In this document: piece by piece, positions 35,034-45,430 of the stretch
Position numbering within the stretch: the stretch's first letter is position 1
How the letters are laid out: the number at the start of each line of letters is the position of its first letter
Source: Cheiracanthium punctorium
Lineage: Eukaryota; Arthropoda; Arachnida; Araneae; Cheiracanthiidae
Length of the DNA: 64,000 nucleotides
Assembly: GCA_038373885.1 (NCBI GenBank)
Contig: JAWZYV010017516.1
Coordinates: forward strand, 434,001-498,000
Direction: 5' to 3'
Program-made: the position numbers and the translations under genes
The notes under the pieces: generated by a model
The model's input: only the letters and a program-made list of their open reading frames with translations
The model's database searches: none
What the model was told of the DNA's origin: nothing

Positions 35034-35848
35034 CCACTTAACAGTTTCGTTTTTTCTGCCATATTATGTCCAAAAATAAGCACATTTTTTATAAACAATT
35101 TTCTATTCAAATCGATTGTATAAACTCAAATCCACAGTCAAAATTGTTACAAGTATTGCATTTATTAATTTATTTTAAATTTTTAGTTAAGCGAAAAAAT
35201 GGCATTTTTACTTAAAGTTGGCTTTTTTCCGAACAACTAACTGAACTGTAAAGAACATTTTACAGGAATGGAAGCGAGAGAAAGAGCATGCAATATTTTA
35301 ATACTTACATTTTATTTCAAAAATCAGCTTTTGTATGGTAAATTGGTGGTGGAGGAGGATTATTGATATCAATTTCGCAAAAGTTCCGAACCTGAGTTAG
35401 GTTATCCGAACTTTCCGTTTCTTCGTCACTAGAGAAGTCCGATAACGAACTTTCACAACTGCCAGAATCATTTAGCGAAATTCCCGATTCACTATCTGAT
35501 CCAATATCAGAATTATATTCTGTAATAAGCCGCTCACTATCACTCATTGTAACACAAAATGAGGAAAGAAAGTATTCGCAACGCGTGATACAATAAACTA
35601 AATTTGCACTTTTTCCTGCGTAAAGCAGTAAAACCAGATGAAACCGGTTTACACTTATTTTGAAAGCCAGTCTTTACTGGACAACTAGAGCCATCTATTA
35701 GAAGCAATGGAAACTAAAAAAATGAGAAAAAGCCGGGCAAATCAGTGGATCGGCGTAAAAAAACATGCTGCCCGAGCGGCGCTCGGGCAAATCAGAAAAG
35801 TCCCCTTTCGCTGCACCCGAGTGGCGTTCGGGCAAAACTGGTAAGTGG
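35034..35848 (-). mobile_element. piggyBac-type element, internally deleted, TTAA on both sides
   Basis: TTAA at 35030-35033 and 35849-35852 flank inverted ends CCACTTAACAG and CTGGTAAGTGG. Inside the right end, CCCGAGCGGCGCTCGGGC and its variant with an intervening C-to-T change are GC-rich subterminal palindromes. Only the first coding part of a transposase remains (35317-35547, minus). Length 815 bp. Confidence 0.85.
35317..35547 (-). pseudogene. Acidic N-terminal remnant of a piggyBac-type transposase
   Basis: Seventy-six codons starting MSDSERLITEYNSDIGSDSE: Ser/Asp/Glu-rich, with SDFSSDEETESS, then a poly-Pro stretch (NNPPPPPIYH). Acidic Ser/Asp-rich leaders of this kind are typical of piggyBac transposases. 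The catalytic domain is absent, so the call rests on the TTAA-flanked element around it and on composition. Confidence 0.55.
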
Positions 35849-36119
35849 TTAAATGGCTCCGTAAATGATCTTGTTTAAACTAAACTTCAACAAAACATAT
35901 AACCAAATGAAATTAAATTGCATAATTTTTATACGCTTTAGCACCGAAAATTAAGTTCACAGCAAAACTACAGTTCATGGTAACCAAGATGAGGAAATGA
36001 GCATTTTGTAAATTATTTTTTAAGTACCCATATTTTCAAATAAATTTTACTTATATTGGAAACTTTTCTTAATTTGTTTATGAAACTAACAACTTGGTGA
36101 AATTGTGTATAAAATTTGA

Positions 36120-36246
36120 GGGGGGGGGGGGATAGCTGGGCAAAAGAGAATTTATTCATAAAATTTCAGTGGGGGATATGAAATAAGGAATCAGGCCCTG
36201 CATATATTTGACGCCTAGGGCCCCTCTCTCCTTAAATCCGCCACTG
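36120..36246 (-). mobile_element. Probable hAT MITE fragment
   Basis: Read on the minus strand from 36246: CAGTGGCGGATTTAAGGAG, a hAT-type start, followed by GGGGCCCTAGGCG. The other end appears lost near a G-run at 36120. It lies 240 bp upstream of MRPL15 exon 2. Confidence 0.45.
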
Positions 36247-36488
36247 GTTTCAACAATCAATTACAGCGATACATGAGTATGTCTAAATATGCTTATTGCA
36301 TAGAAATGATAGTATGAGAATAAAATTTAAGAACTTTCTTTATTAATTTTTCTGACATGTATAAAATTAAAGTAATTGATACTGAAATTTCACCTAATAA
36401 TATTACATCTTGTAAATAAAAAAGATATACTGTAGAATTAGTAGAAAAATTCCATAACACAATGTGTTTGATTTATTTTTGATTACAG

Positions 36489-36640
36489 CGTAGGCCGAGG
36501 GGTGACCATGGAGGTAATACGCATGGGCATGGTGATAAAGGCTCAAAGCAGAGATGTTCATACCCACGCCTTGGCTTCAGCTCGTGGAAGCAGTGCCATT
36601 ATCTGAAGGTACCCAGAGAATTGTATCTCCTTGGTGAAAA
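36489..36640 (+). CDS. MRPL15: MRPL15 exon 2
   Basis: Acceptor TGATTACAG at 36488, donor GAAAA|GTATGT at 36641. The 152-nt exon enters in phase 0 and leaves in phase 2. It encodes RRPRGDHGGNTHGHGDKGSK then QRCSYPRLGFSS, the Gly/Arg/Lys-rich rRNA-binding N-terminal loop of L15 proteins (family pattern G-R-G-x-K-G...R...R-P-R-L-G-F), and ends VPRELYLLGE. Some residues usual in relatives are changed (Asp for Arg/His in the loop; WKQCHYLKVP for the usual QTPFYIRIP), but the alignment is gap-free. Confidence 0.93.
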
Positions 36641-38406
36641 GTATGTGTTTTATCTAATATGATTTATAATAATACAGTAAAACCTGTCTTATGTTAGTGC
36701 AAAATATAGTTATTTATTTTGTTAATAACTAAGTTTAAAGTTTATTTTGCCTTGCAGTTTCTCCATAAGCTTTCGCAAATTATTTTCGACAATATGAAAT
36801 TTCTCGAAATGTAATGCAAGCTGTGGGGTCTGATTAATGTTCTGGCCAACTAGGCTTCCAAAATGCTGCAATAGTTCAAGTACTATTCTTTAAAAAACTA
36901 GCATAAAAACAACAATAGGAATAAATAAAGTGACACACTTTTGTAACTCTCGCATGCTGCTACGTTAGTGTTTGTTTACACTGTATTCAGCGATAATTTA
37001 AGCATAACTTCTGCACATGAAAAATTTTTAGATAAAGGCTAGAGCATCTAATCAATGGAGACAGCTGGAAAGTGGTTTACGTCTAATACACCTTTGGGGT
37101 ACACACGGCGAACTGACCAAACATCTATTGAAATGCAGTTCATTCTACATTTCAGCTGGTTTTTAAAAGCTGATATCGATTCCGTGTTGTCAGATCATGT
37201 ATAGTTATAGCCCTATTTTCTTCAACATGGATAAACAGCATCCTCCAGTCTGCTTTTTTTACTTTGTGAGCATAGCATTTATAAGAGACTTCATACCGTC
37301 TGTACAATCTTCAGCACCTTTATAGTCCCATTTTATAGACCTAAAGGATGGATACAAACTTTTAGGTTATATGCCTAGTCAAAGAATATTTGCCCGAACC
37401 AAAAATTTACGTGCCCGAAAAATATTACTACATTTTACTGCATGTCAAGCAATTTAATTTTTTGACCTGGATAAAAATAACAACGTTCAATTCGTTTGAC
37501 AAAATGTTAAGTTTGTCAAACGAATTGAATATCTGTTTTCACATATTTAAAAAATGAAAACATGATTGGGAACAAACAAATTCTTCGAATTGGTTAGGAT
37601 AAAAATATAAAATGTAAATGCATTTTCTTGTCTTGTATGTAGTACCTGATACTGTAAGCTGAATAAGATTAAACCAAATATGATCCTGAAAATATCAAAA
37701 TTGAAAAAAAAAAAGGGAGATTTTAGAACCATAAGTGTATATATAGCAAAGGCTCTACAAAAGGCCTTAGGGGCAAATCTGTAAATTGTTTGGTTGTGTG
37801 TACAAAATAATTCATTCCCAATCCCAATTACTAGAGATGTAACAAATAGTGATTTGGCCGAATACCGAATATTTCGCCAATAACGCAGGCCGAATACCGA
37901 ATATTCGGCACATAACTTAGGCTGAATACCGAATATTCTGCCAATAGCTCAGGCCGAATACCGAATATTTGGTGGCCGAATATTGCATTTTTTAAAATTT
38001 CATTTTAACTGTAAATAAAATATTGCTTTTCAATTTTGTAATTAAATACTAAATAAAGATTAATTAAGATTCATTTTATATTATTTGTAGGTACTTAAAA
38101 ACACACAGCAGAATATTATCTGTAAAACTAAAAAAATATTAGTCATGATAAAATATCTTTTACAAAGTTAAACACTAATAACAGCATAATTATATTTTGA
38201 GATATTCATAATTTAATAAAATGCTATGTTAAATGTCATTAATCTGGTAACTATACATAATCACATCATGTTTTGGGTTTTACAGACTGATCAAAACATA
38301 TTTAGCAGCTTTTCAAAATTATGCTTCTAATTAAGGATCTGAAAAAATTCCTTCTACCCCTACCCAATAAAGAAATTAAAAAATCAAGTCAAGTAGTGTC
38401 AATAAG

Positions 38407-38870
38407 CAGGCCCGTCGAGACACAAACTCGGGCCTGGGGGCGGGGGGCGGATATCTGCTGGGCCCTTCCCACCCCACCCACCCACCCCTCCAAAAAAAAA
38501 AGTTATTCACATTGTAAAATATAAATAAACTGCCTTTTTTTTTCACTATCTGGCATTTTCAAATTTTAGTTTAAAAAAGATGCTTTCATTAAATAGTTTA
38601 ATGTTGGTCTTTATAATACGAATAATTGGATTTTTTATTTCCAAAATCAAAACTATTAAAAATTAGGTTGTCTTTCTTTTTATTATTTTTATTTTTTTGA
38701 GGTGAAAGTATCAATAATAATTTTAAAGTCTAGTTCTTTCGCTAGTGCCGACTCAATACAAAGAGTTCTATTTCTGTCTATACAGAAATTTTTTTTGAAA
38801 GTTTAGCTCAGGCCCCCAAAAAACACAGGCCTGGGGGAATCCTCCTCTTCCCCCCCTCTTGACAGGCCTG
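38407..38870. mobile_element. hAT MITE, CAGGCCYGTC family
   Basis: The ends CAGGCCCGTCGAGAC and TCTTGACAGGCCTG are imperfect inverted repeats. The flanking 8-bp sequences TCAATAAG and TGAATAAG match at 7 of 8. Length 464 bp, AT-rich interior, no ORF. Nested in the hAT element at 37832-39869. Confidence 0.85.
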
Positions 38871-39185
38871 TGAATAAGTAGTAAAGTCTGCATTTCTGTA
38901 ATATTATTATTGCATTAGATTATGTTTCATTCAGCTTAAAATTCAATGAATTAGGATATTTTATTATATGAGATTAACTCATTGAAGTATAACTAAGCAG
39001 TATTATTTGTAAATGCATTAAAAAAAGTATTTTCCTCTCTTTTTTTCTGAAATTCTTCAGCCAAATATATAGCAATATTTTTTTTTTTTTTTTTTTAGAA
39101 AGTGATTCCATCAACCTTTCAAGTTATTGGGCAAGTTGGAGTGTATAGGCTGATTAATTTTATTTTTTACCAACTATGCGAAAAA

Positions 39186-39257
39186 TTCCAGAGCTGGGAA
39201 TCGAACCCAGGACTGCCGCACAACGTGTGGGTGCTCTACCACTGAGCTACTCTGGGA
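39186..39257 (-). tRNA. tRNA-like SINE head, copy 1
   Basis: 72 nt that fold as a 7-2-4-7-4-1-5-7-5 cloverleaf with A box TAGCTCAGTGGTAGAGC and B box GGTTCGATTCC. The anticodon position reads GTT (Asn), but position 33 is C instead of the near-universal T and the first acceptor pair is mismatched. Being embedded in a retroposon, it is a tRNA-derived head and not a cellular tRNA gene. Confidence 0.6.
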
Positions 39258-39476
39258 CGATTCCCAGATGAAATTTCTCGCATTAGAACCGTTGCCATTT
39301 ATCATCTTCCTCTGCAAGCCACAGATAGAACAGATGAAACAATTAATTCACGGCAACTCCATTACGCCACGGAAATTATACATTTTTAGAAAGTGATTCC
39401 ATCAACCTTTCAAGTTATTAGGCAAGTTGGAGTGTATAGGCTGATTAATTTTATTTTTTACCAACTGTGCGAAAAA

Positions 39477-39548
39477 TTCCAGAGCTGGGAATCGAACCCA
39501 GGACTGCCGCACAACGTGCGGGTGCTCTACCATTGAGCTACTCTGGGA
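39477..39548 (-). tRNA. tRNA-like SINE head, copy 2
   Basis: As copy 1, with CCGC in the anticodon arm where copy 1 has CCAC, so the stem is better paired here. One change in the D loop (ATTGAGC on the + strand against ACTGAGC). Same non-canonical position 33. Confidence 0.6.
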
Positions 39549-39626
39549 CGATTCCCAGATGAAATTTCTCGCATTAGAACCGTTGGCATTTATCATCTTC
39601 TTCTGAGAAGTTTCATCTGGGAATCG

Positions 39627-39698
39627 TCCCAGAGTAGCTCAGTGGTAGAGCACCCGCACGTTGTGCGGCAGTCCTGGGTTCGATTCCCAGCTCTGGAA
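39627..39698 (+). tRNA. tRNA-like SINE head, inverted copy 3
   Basis: Opposite orientation to copies 1 and 2, with intact A and B boxes and anticodon-position GTT. The flank AATTTTTTGCATAGTTGG follows, the same body start as in the other two copies. Confidence 0.6.
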
Positions 39699-40501
39699 TT
39701 TTTTGCATAGTTGGTAAAAAATAAAATTAATCAGCCTATACACTCCAACTTGCCTAATATATAGCAATATTCGGCCGAATACTGTTCAGTATTCGGCCTA
39801 CCGAATATTCGGCAAAACAGCCGAATAGGCTGAATACCGAATAGTGGCCAAATATTCGTTACATCACTAACAATTACCCCAACTGACCTGTGTATAACTT
39901 TTAAATGATAGTATTGAGTGTCCCAAAGGTCTTTCCCTGATTACAAACATGCATAAGACAGAAAATATGACACATGGGCAAGTACTTTTCCCCTTAAAGT
40001 TCAGGTAACACTGTTCAAGTTTTTGTGCAACCAATTTGTAAATTTCTATGCATGGTTCTTTAGTTTCCTGAAGGATATCCATATCCAAGTGATAGTCGCT
40101 TCATGTACTGGTCAACATTACATGAGGAATTGATGTTAGAATGTTATATGAAATAAACAACATAACAATCAAGATCAAACTGACAGGGGTTCAAGATCCT
40201 CCCTGGAATTTCAATTTTTATCAACAAATTGATAATCTTTTTGTGAAAATTTCTGCCTTTTCCAACCTTTTGGAGCCTCCTCAAAATTATTTCCTGGGTA
40301 TGACCCTGGTAAGAGTAAGTATTTGTTCATGTGCCATATATTCTATCGTATGTTTGTAATCAGTTAAAGAGACATCCTGTATGTTAACGTAGGATTGGGA
40401 AATGTAAACAAACTTCATAATCTTTACTGTACTGAGAATTCCATTTTGATTGTACACTTCTGACTAGCATTTAGTTACTGTTTAATTTTTTGTCATTATA
40501 G

Positions 40502-40667
40502 GTACAAAAGGCAGTACCCTCCTTTGAGCCTGAAACAACTTCAACTTATGATTGACACTGGACGCATTGATCCATCTCAGCCCATTGATTTAACTAGTAT
40601 ATGTAACACTAAACTTTATTTTATGGAGCCTTTCAGGAGACATTTTGGTGTTCATTTAACAGATGAG
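40502..40667 (+). CDS. MRPL15: MRPL15 exon 3
   Basis: Acceptor CATTATAG, donor GAG|GTAATT. The first base completes the Lys codon begun in exon 2 (GEK-YKRQ), then 55 codons follow in phase 0. The segment YKRQYPPLSLKQLQLMIDTG then RIDPSQPIDLTS matches the [20 protein letters not shown] and RVDPSQPIDLT block of vertebrate MRPL15, the start of the conserved L15 core. It ends PFRRHFGVHLTDE. Confidence 0.95.
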
Positions 40668-41040
40668 GTAATTTAAAAATACTAATGTTTTTCCTGTATT
40701 GAAAGAAAGTGCACTTGTAGTATTACAAATATTGGATATCTTTAACATTGCATACTCTACGAATATGTGTGAAATGTTAATATTAATTTTTAAGAAATGC
40801 AGTCATCTTTTACATATTTTTTATAAAACATTGTCTAGAAAAAGGAAAAAAAAAGGGGGAAAGAAAATTAATTATCTATCCAATATAGTCAGAACAATAT
40901 TCTATCTTAAGAGTAAAGATAATCAATGTCTTCGGTCTTATAATATAAAAATTCTAAATTATCAATTTTAATAATAAATTAGTTATGCTTTGCGGAAAAA
41001 ATGAACGAAACTAATAAGTATTATTTCATGTAAAATATTT

Positions 41041-41820
41041 TGCTCTTTGTATCTGTAATGAATTAATCAATCAATACTTAGAAAACTAAAGCACTATAAT
41101 TAACAAAAAATGTTTATTTTGTTTACATCTGTCAGGGCTATTTTATTTAAGAAAATAAGAATATTTTGCGTTTTAAAAGAATGTGTGCTTACTCATTACA
41201 TTTAAGTTCTGAAATTTTTTGTTACAATTCTACTTCGAATGTGAAGCTTTAGTATACTGATAATTAATGGTGTTGATCTTTATTTTATTTAAATGACTGA
41301 AATTACTACGTTATAATATTTTGCTCTTTGTATCTGTAATGAATTAATCAATCAATACTTAGAAAACTAAAGCACTATAATTAACAAAAAATGTTTATTT
41401 TGTTTACATCTGTCAGGGTTATTTTATTTAAGAAAATAAGAATATTTTGCGTTTTAAAAGAATGTGTGCTTACTCATTACATTTAAGTTCTGAAATTTTT
41501 TGTTACAATTCTACTTCGAATGTGAAGCTTTATTATACTGATAATTAATGGTGTTGATCTTTATTTTATTTAAATGACTGAAATTACTACGTTATTCGCT
41601 GTCGATTAAAACCCTTCCAATTTAGGTTTTTAGATTTAATCAAAAATGAAATTAATGTTTGCTTTTAGGAAATGTTTGGTATACTGATAATTAATGGTGT
41701 TGATCTTTATTTTATTTAAATGACAGAAATTACTATGTTATTCGCTGTTGATTAAAACCCTTCCAATTTAGGTTTTTAGATTAAATCAAAAATGAAATTA
41801 GTGTTTGCTTTTAGGAAATG
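41041..41820. repeat. Intronic tandem duplication, 281-bp unit
   Basis: The block starting TGCTCTTTGTATCTGTAATG at 41041 recurs at 41322 with only a few changes. A second overlapping duplication repeats the TACTGATAATTAATGGTG to TTAGGAAATGTTT part at about 41536 and 41680. The near identity suggests recent unequal exchange or replication slippage in MRPL15 intron 3. Confidence 0.9.
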
Positions 41821-42892
41821 TTTAGCCATACCTTAATTTGAACTGCTGACCATTATTTATCTAGCTGTATATACAGTACCATGTACCCTACTGAAAATGA
41901 TCTATCTACCATTTATAGTTCTTTACAGGAAAAAAAAAAAAATTCCAATACATTACTCTATGGGCAGTCATATTCTACAATCAGTCTATATAATGTTATG
42001 CATATACTATATTTCTAAAGCTCTATCTTATAAATGTATTAAACTAATTACTATTAATGAGCTCAACTTGTGTGTTAGCATAATTGTCATTTTTTAATAT
42101 AATTAATTTTAATTATGTATTTAGTTTAATGCAAAATGAAAATATACTGCATAATTAGTTTCATATTTTGTTCTCTTTCTTTAATAGATTAGTTTTTGAC
42201 AATTTTTGACGGTTTAAACCAGTTTTTGATGCTTGTCATGTCAAAAACCAATTTTTGACGTTTAAAACCCAACCCTGAATGTAATCTATCCTAAATCATG
42301 TACAGTCAACTCTCTTTATAACGAAACACGATATAACGAAGCTCATGTTATAACGAAGAAGGATTTCTTATTTAGTTGGTCTAATGTTAAAATATAGGAG
42401 ATTTAAAACCTTATAGCGAAATCATTATAACGAATTTTACTTTGTAGCGAAATAAAATTAGTTTGAAATTGGGTTTAGATGATCATTATAACGAAATCGC
42501 TTTACATATTATGGTATTTATCTTAATATTTTTGGCAATATTTTAGCAGAGAAAACTATTTTTAGCTCTGAAAAAGAATTTTCCATTCGCACGGTATCGG
42601 CTAGTAGTAGAGAACAAAGAAAAAAGGAATTTTTTTGTGGGCAGATACAAGTTTCAAGAAGGGTAGCAAGTAAATTCACAGAACTGAGGGGAAACGGGTC
42701 CCTAGAGGATCAGGGATCTCATCTTTGTTGTTGGGATTCCTTCGAACCTCTTATCTCTAAACTAAAGAGGATAGATCAGTATGTCACATGCTACATTTCT
42801 GAAAATTTTCTGACCCCGAGGCTCTATAGTGAACACTAAGCAGAAGACTTCCTTTCTTTGCCTTACAGTGTTTCATCGGTGCCAGTGCCACT

Positions 42893-43074
42893 CATGGGCG
42901 CTGGCAGCATAGGGCAAGGAGGGGCATTTGCCCCCCCTGGATTTTTGTATGCAGTGCTTTCCCTTCCTTTTTTGTTCTTTCCAACACAGTAACCATACAT
43001 TGAAGCAGTCTTTGTCCCCCTGGAGTAGTCTTTGCCCTCCCCCCCCCCTAGGAAATATTCTGGCGGTGCCCATG
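42893..43074. mobile_element. hAT-type MITE, CATGGGCGC family, nested in Tigger
   Basis: The ends CATGGGCGCTGGCAG and TGGCGGTGCCCATG are inverted repeats. The flanking duplication GTGCCACT is exact (42885-42892, 43075-43082). Interior words GGGCAAGG, GGCATTTGCCCCCC and TGGAGTAGTCTTTGCC are shared with the family member at 17450-17655. Confidence 0.92.
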
Positions 43075-43141
43075 GTGCCACTCACTTTCTAGCAATTCTA
43101 AGGAAGTTAGTTTCCTCCTTCAGCTGAAAGTCAGGATTGAA

Positions 43142-44075
43142 ATGACTTTCAGCAAAGCCTTATCCATAGAGGATAAAGTAAAAGTTATAAAACGTGTTGA
43201 AGAAAGTAAAATTAAAAAATCCAAAGTGGCAAAAGAATTCGAAATACCATCCTCAACCTTAAGCACAATTAAAAAAAATAAAGAGAAAATTATGCAAAGT
43301 TATGAAGTGGAAAAGTGTCAACTTCCTTCAAAAAGATGAGGTCAGCAAAATATGTTGAGGTAGAAGATGCACTCTACTCTTGGTTTAAGGATGCCAGAGA
43401 AAAGAATATTCCAGTAAGTGGACTAGTTTTACAAGAAAAGGTGAGGAATTTCGCATCTTCTTTAGGATATGAAAACTTTGATGTAAGCGAAGAATGGCTG
43501 TCAAAATTTTAAAAAAGGCATGACATAGTGTGCAAAAAAGCTCACGGTGAATCAGCAGCCGTATCTGATGATACTATAGATGGTTGGAAAAAAGACACAA
43601 GCGAATTTTTTTCAAAGTATGATATGCAAGACATTTTCAATGTTGATGAGACGGGACTATTGTACCGAGCTCTGCCTCAACAAACATTAGCTCTAAAAGG
43701 TGAGAAGTGCCATGGGGGCAAATTAAGCAAAGAGCGCTTGTCAGTAGTGGTTTGCTGTAATATGACCGGGAGTGAATAAAGGAAACTTTTAGTCATCAGA
43801 AACTCAAAATCTCCACACTGCATGAAAGGGGTTACTTCTTTACCAGTCATTTATAAAAGCAACTCAAAAGCTTGGATGACAAAAGTAATATTTGACGACT
43901 GGCTCTTAAATTTCGACAAAGATATGCACAAAAGCAATAGAAAAATTTTGTTGCTTTTAGATAATGTGTCATCTCATAATACAACTGTTCGACTGGAAAA
44001 TATAGAGCTTTTGTACTTGCCCCGAATACTACCGCAAAATTACAACACTTAGATCAAGGAATTATTATCTGCACG
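43142..44075 (+). pseudogene. Tigger/jerky-type transposase, CENP-B-like, several frameshifts
   Basis: Starts MTFSKALSIEDKVKVIKRVE with KVAKEFEIPSSTLSTIKKNK, a CENP-B/Psq N-terminal helix-turn-helix. The second, HTH_Tnp_Tc5-type domain follows in another frame (EDALYSWFKDAREKNIPVSG, LQEKVRNFASSLG). The DDE_1 catalytic domain is spread over two more frames: FNVDETGLLYRALP holds the first Asp, LLLLDNVSSHN the second, and LDQGII the third (DDD type), reached only after a further shift near 44020. The region after LDQGII is lost. At least four lesions mean it is long inactive. Confidence 0.9.
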
Positions 44076-44200
44076 AGGGATCTAGGACTCGGGCATGGAA
44101 GTTTTCAGTCTTTTTCAACATCATTGATGCATTTGAGATTTAGCATTTAAATTAGCTTAATGAATTTAGTTATACCGAATACAGTGATATAATGAATATT

Positions 44201-45214
44201 AGTTAATTTAATAATGAATACATATAAAAGAATAACAGGTAATGTGTTAAATGCATAATAATTTATTTGTTCTGTATAATCTGCAGCAAATTTCAGTCGT
44301 TTTAGCTGTTTCGTGCTTTCATGTCTGAGGACTATGGGTAGGGTGCCCTCTGTGAGGGTCTTTCTAAGGCGTCCTCTAAGTGGTAAGGGTCCTTTCTAAC
44401 GGAGAGATTTTCTTTTAAAAGTTCAGGGAAAATCTCCCCCAAATCAAAACTGGCAGGAGGGGGTGAGCAACAATTTGAAGTGCCTAGGGTGCCGGGAAGG
44501 TTAAAAACGGCCCTGCCTTTTCTGGTCTCTCTGAGTCTGAAGAAAATAAACACAACCATCATGCATGCAAATAAGAAAATACATAGAACCACTAGATTCT
44601 CAGAATCAATGTTGATAGCAAAAGGAATACAGATGTTAAACGCGGTGGTAGCATTGCAGGCAATGAAATTTGGGACTGTCCACCTGGCCAGCCAATGGCG
44701 GATCCAGGGTAGGGACTAAGAAGCTTCAGCCTCCCCAAGCGATTGTTAAAGGGTAGCATTCTGCTTTATTATTCATTTTGGATTGGTAAAATGAACTTTT
44801 TAAAATAAATTATCCTCTCCCCAAAAATTTTTATACTGGTTTAGACTATAAATTTACTTAACTGTACACTTTGTTTAGGTCAATTAAGATTTTTTCAAAA
44901 GTATCCATAGTCGCTTATATATTGGTTACTGACATAAAAAGCGGGTTTTTATGATTAGTTATTATAAACTTCTCCACCTGCCCATGTGGAGTCATGCATT
45001 CTAGCGAAAAATTTTTTAGCACTACAACACTGCTCTTATCTTGTTTATACTTAATTTTTTTTTTTTGCAACTACAGCTTTATTACTTACTTACTAGCAAC
45101 TTACTAAAGCAAACTTATATTTTGTTCAAAACTGGTGTTAAAATTTTTATTTGAAATCACTTTTATTTGACTGTTTAACATTCAAAATAACTTTATTTAT
45201 AATTATTTTCAAAG
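44201..45214. other. Intron 3; one hAT-like end, otherwise empty
   Basis: At 44290-44513 a repeat with GGGTGCCCTC and AAGGCGTCC ends (inverted) in CAGGGCCGTTTTTAACC, typical of hAT-type ends. GGGTAGGGTGCCCTC is partly shared with 48295 (GAGTAGGGTGCCCTCC). Near 44695, CAATGGCGGATCCAGGG also looks like a hAT end. No target duplications were identified. Confidence 0.35.
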
Positions 45215-45430
45215 CCACCCAGGTAAGTGTAGAGGCTTCAGAACTTTTCTATCATGCCTTGGGTGCAGGTTCAATTCCTGGCTTGGGTGTTAAATTGTCC
45301 GTCCCTTCATAGGGGTAACTCTGGCTGCCCATTGGGTGCCCCTTAATATAATAACCTGTGGTTTGGGCCTTAGTAGTGGCAAAGGCTTGGGGCGAGTGCC
45401 CACCTTATTGTGGGGGGGAAAAAAAAAAAT
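45215..45430 (+). repeat. tRNA-derived SINE
   Basis: The B box GCAGGTTCAATTCCTGGC is well conserved about 60 bp into the repeat. The A box side (GGTAAGTGTAGAGGCTTC) is diverged. A body with GGGTGCCCC and an A-rich end at 45420-45429 follows. It lacks the ATGTAAC core of the other SINE family. Confidence 0.5.

Larger units (their letters stand above)
39080..39755 (-). mobile_element. Composite SINE: tandem dimer plus inverted 5' copy, 16-bp target duplication
   Basis: A perfect 16-bp duplication, AATATATAGCAATATT, flanks the insertion (39064-39079, 39756-39771). On the minus strand the element ends in a poly(A) tail (T-run 39080-39096). Two head-to-tail units (39097-39387 and 39388-about 39603, period 291 bp) each have a tRNA-like head and a shared body with the motif CAGCCTATACACTCC. 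A third, inverted partial copy (about 39607-39755) makes up the 5' end. A single duplication around all three implies one integration event by LINE-type target-primed reverse transcription, with a twin-priming-like inversion. Confidence 0.82.
37832..39869. mobile_element. hAT element (TAGAGATG type) carrying two nested insertions
   Basis: The ends TAGAGATGTAAC (37832) and GTTACATCACTA (39869) are inverted repeats. The flanks CCAATTAC and ACAATTAC match at 7 of 8. Both subterminal zones contain many GAATATTCGG/CCGAATACCG words (37850-37980, 39765-39850), likely transposase-binding repeats. No transposase gene remains. Inside are a hAT MITE (38407-38870) and a SINE composite (39080-39755). It lies in MRPL15 intron 2. 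Confidence 0.88.
42303..44200 (+). mobile_element. Tigger/pogo element, 5' end intact, 3' part eroded
   Basis: TA at 42301-42302 is followed by CAGTCAACTCTCTTTATAAC and several ATAACGAA words, the Tigger-type end. The transposase gene fills 43142-44075. AGTTATACCGAATACAGTG at about 44167 resembles the matching subterminal motif, but the final inverted repeat is not recognisable. A hAT MITE sits at 42893-43074 between the end and the gene. Confidence 0.75.

Noticed and set aside
39186..39698. Three functional tRNA-Asn(GTT) genes
   Set aside because: The cloverleaf forms and the A and B boxes are intact, but position 33 is C, the first acceptor pair is mismatched, and all copies sit inside a retroposon with a poly(A) tail and target duplication.
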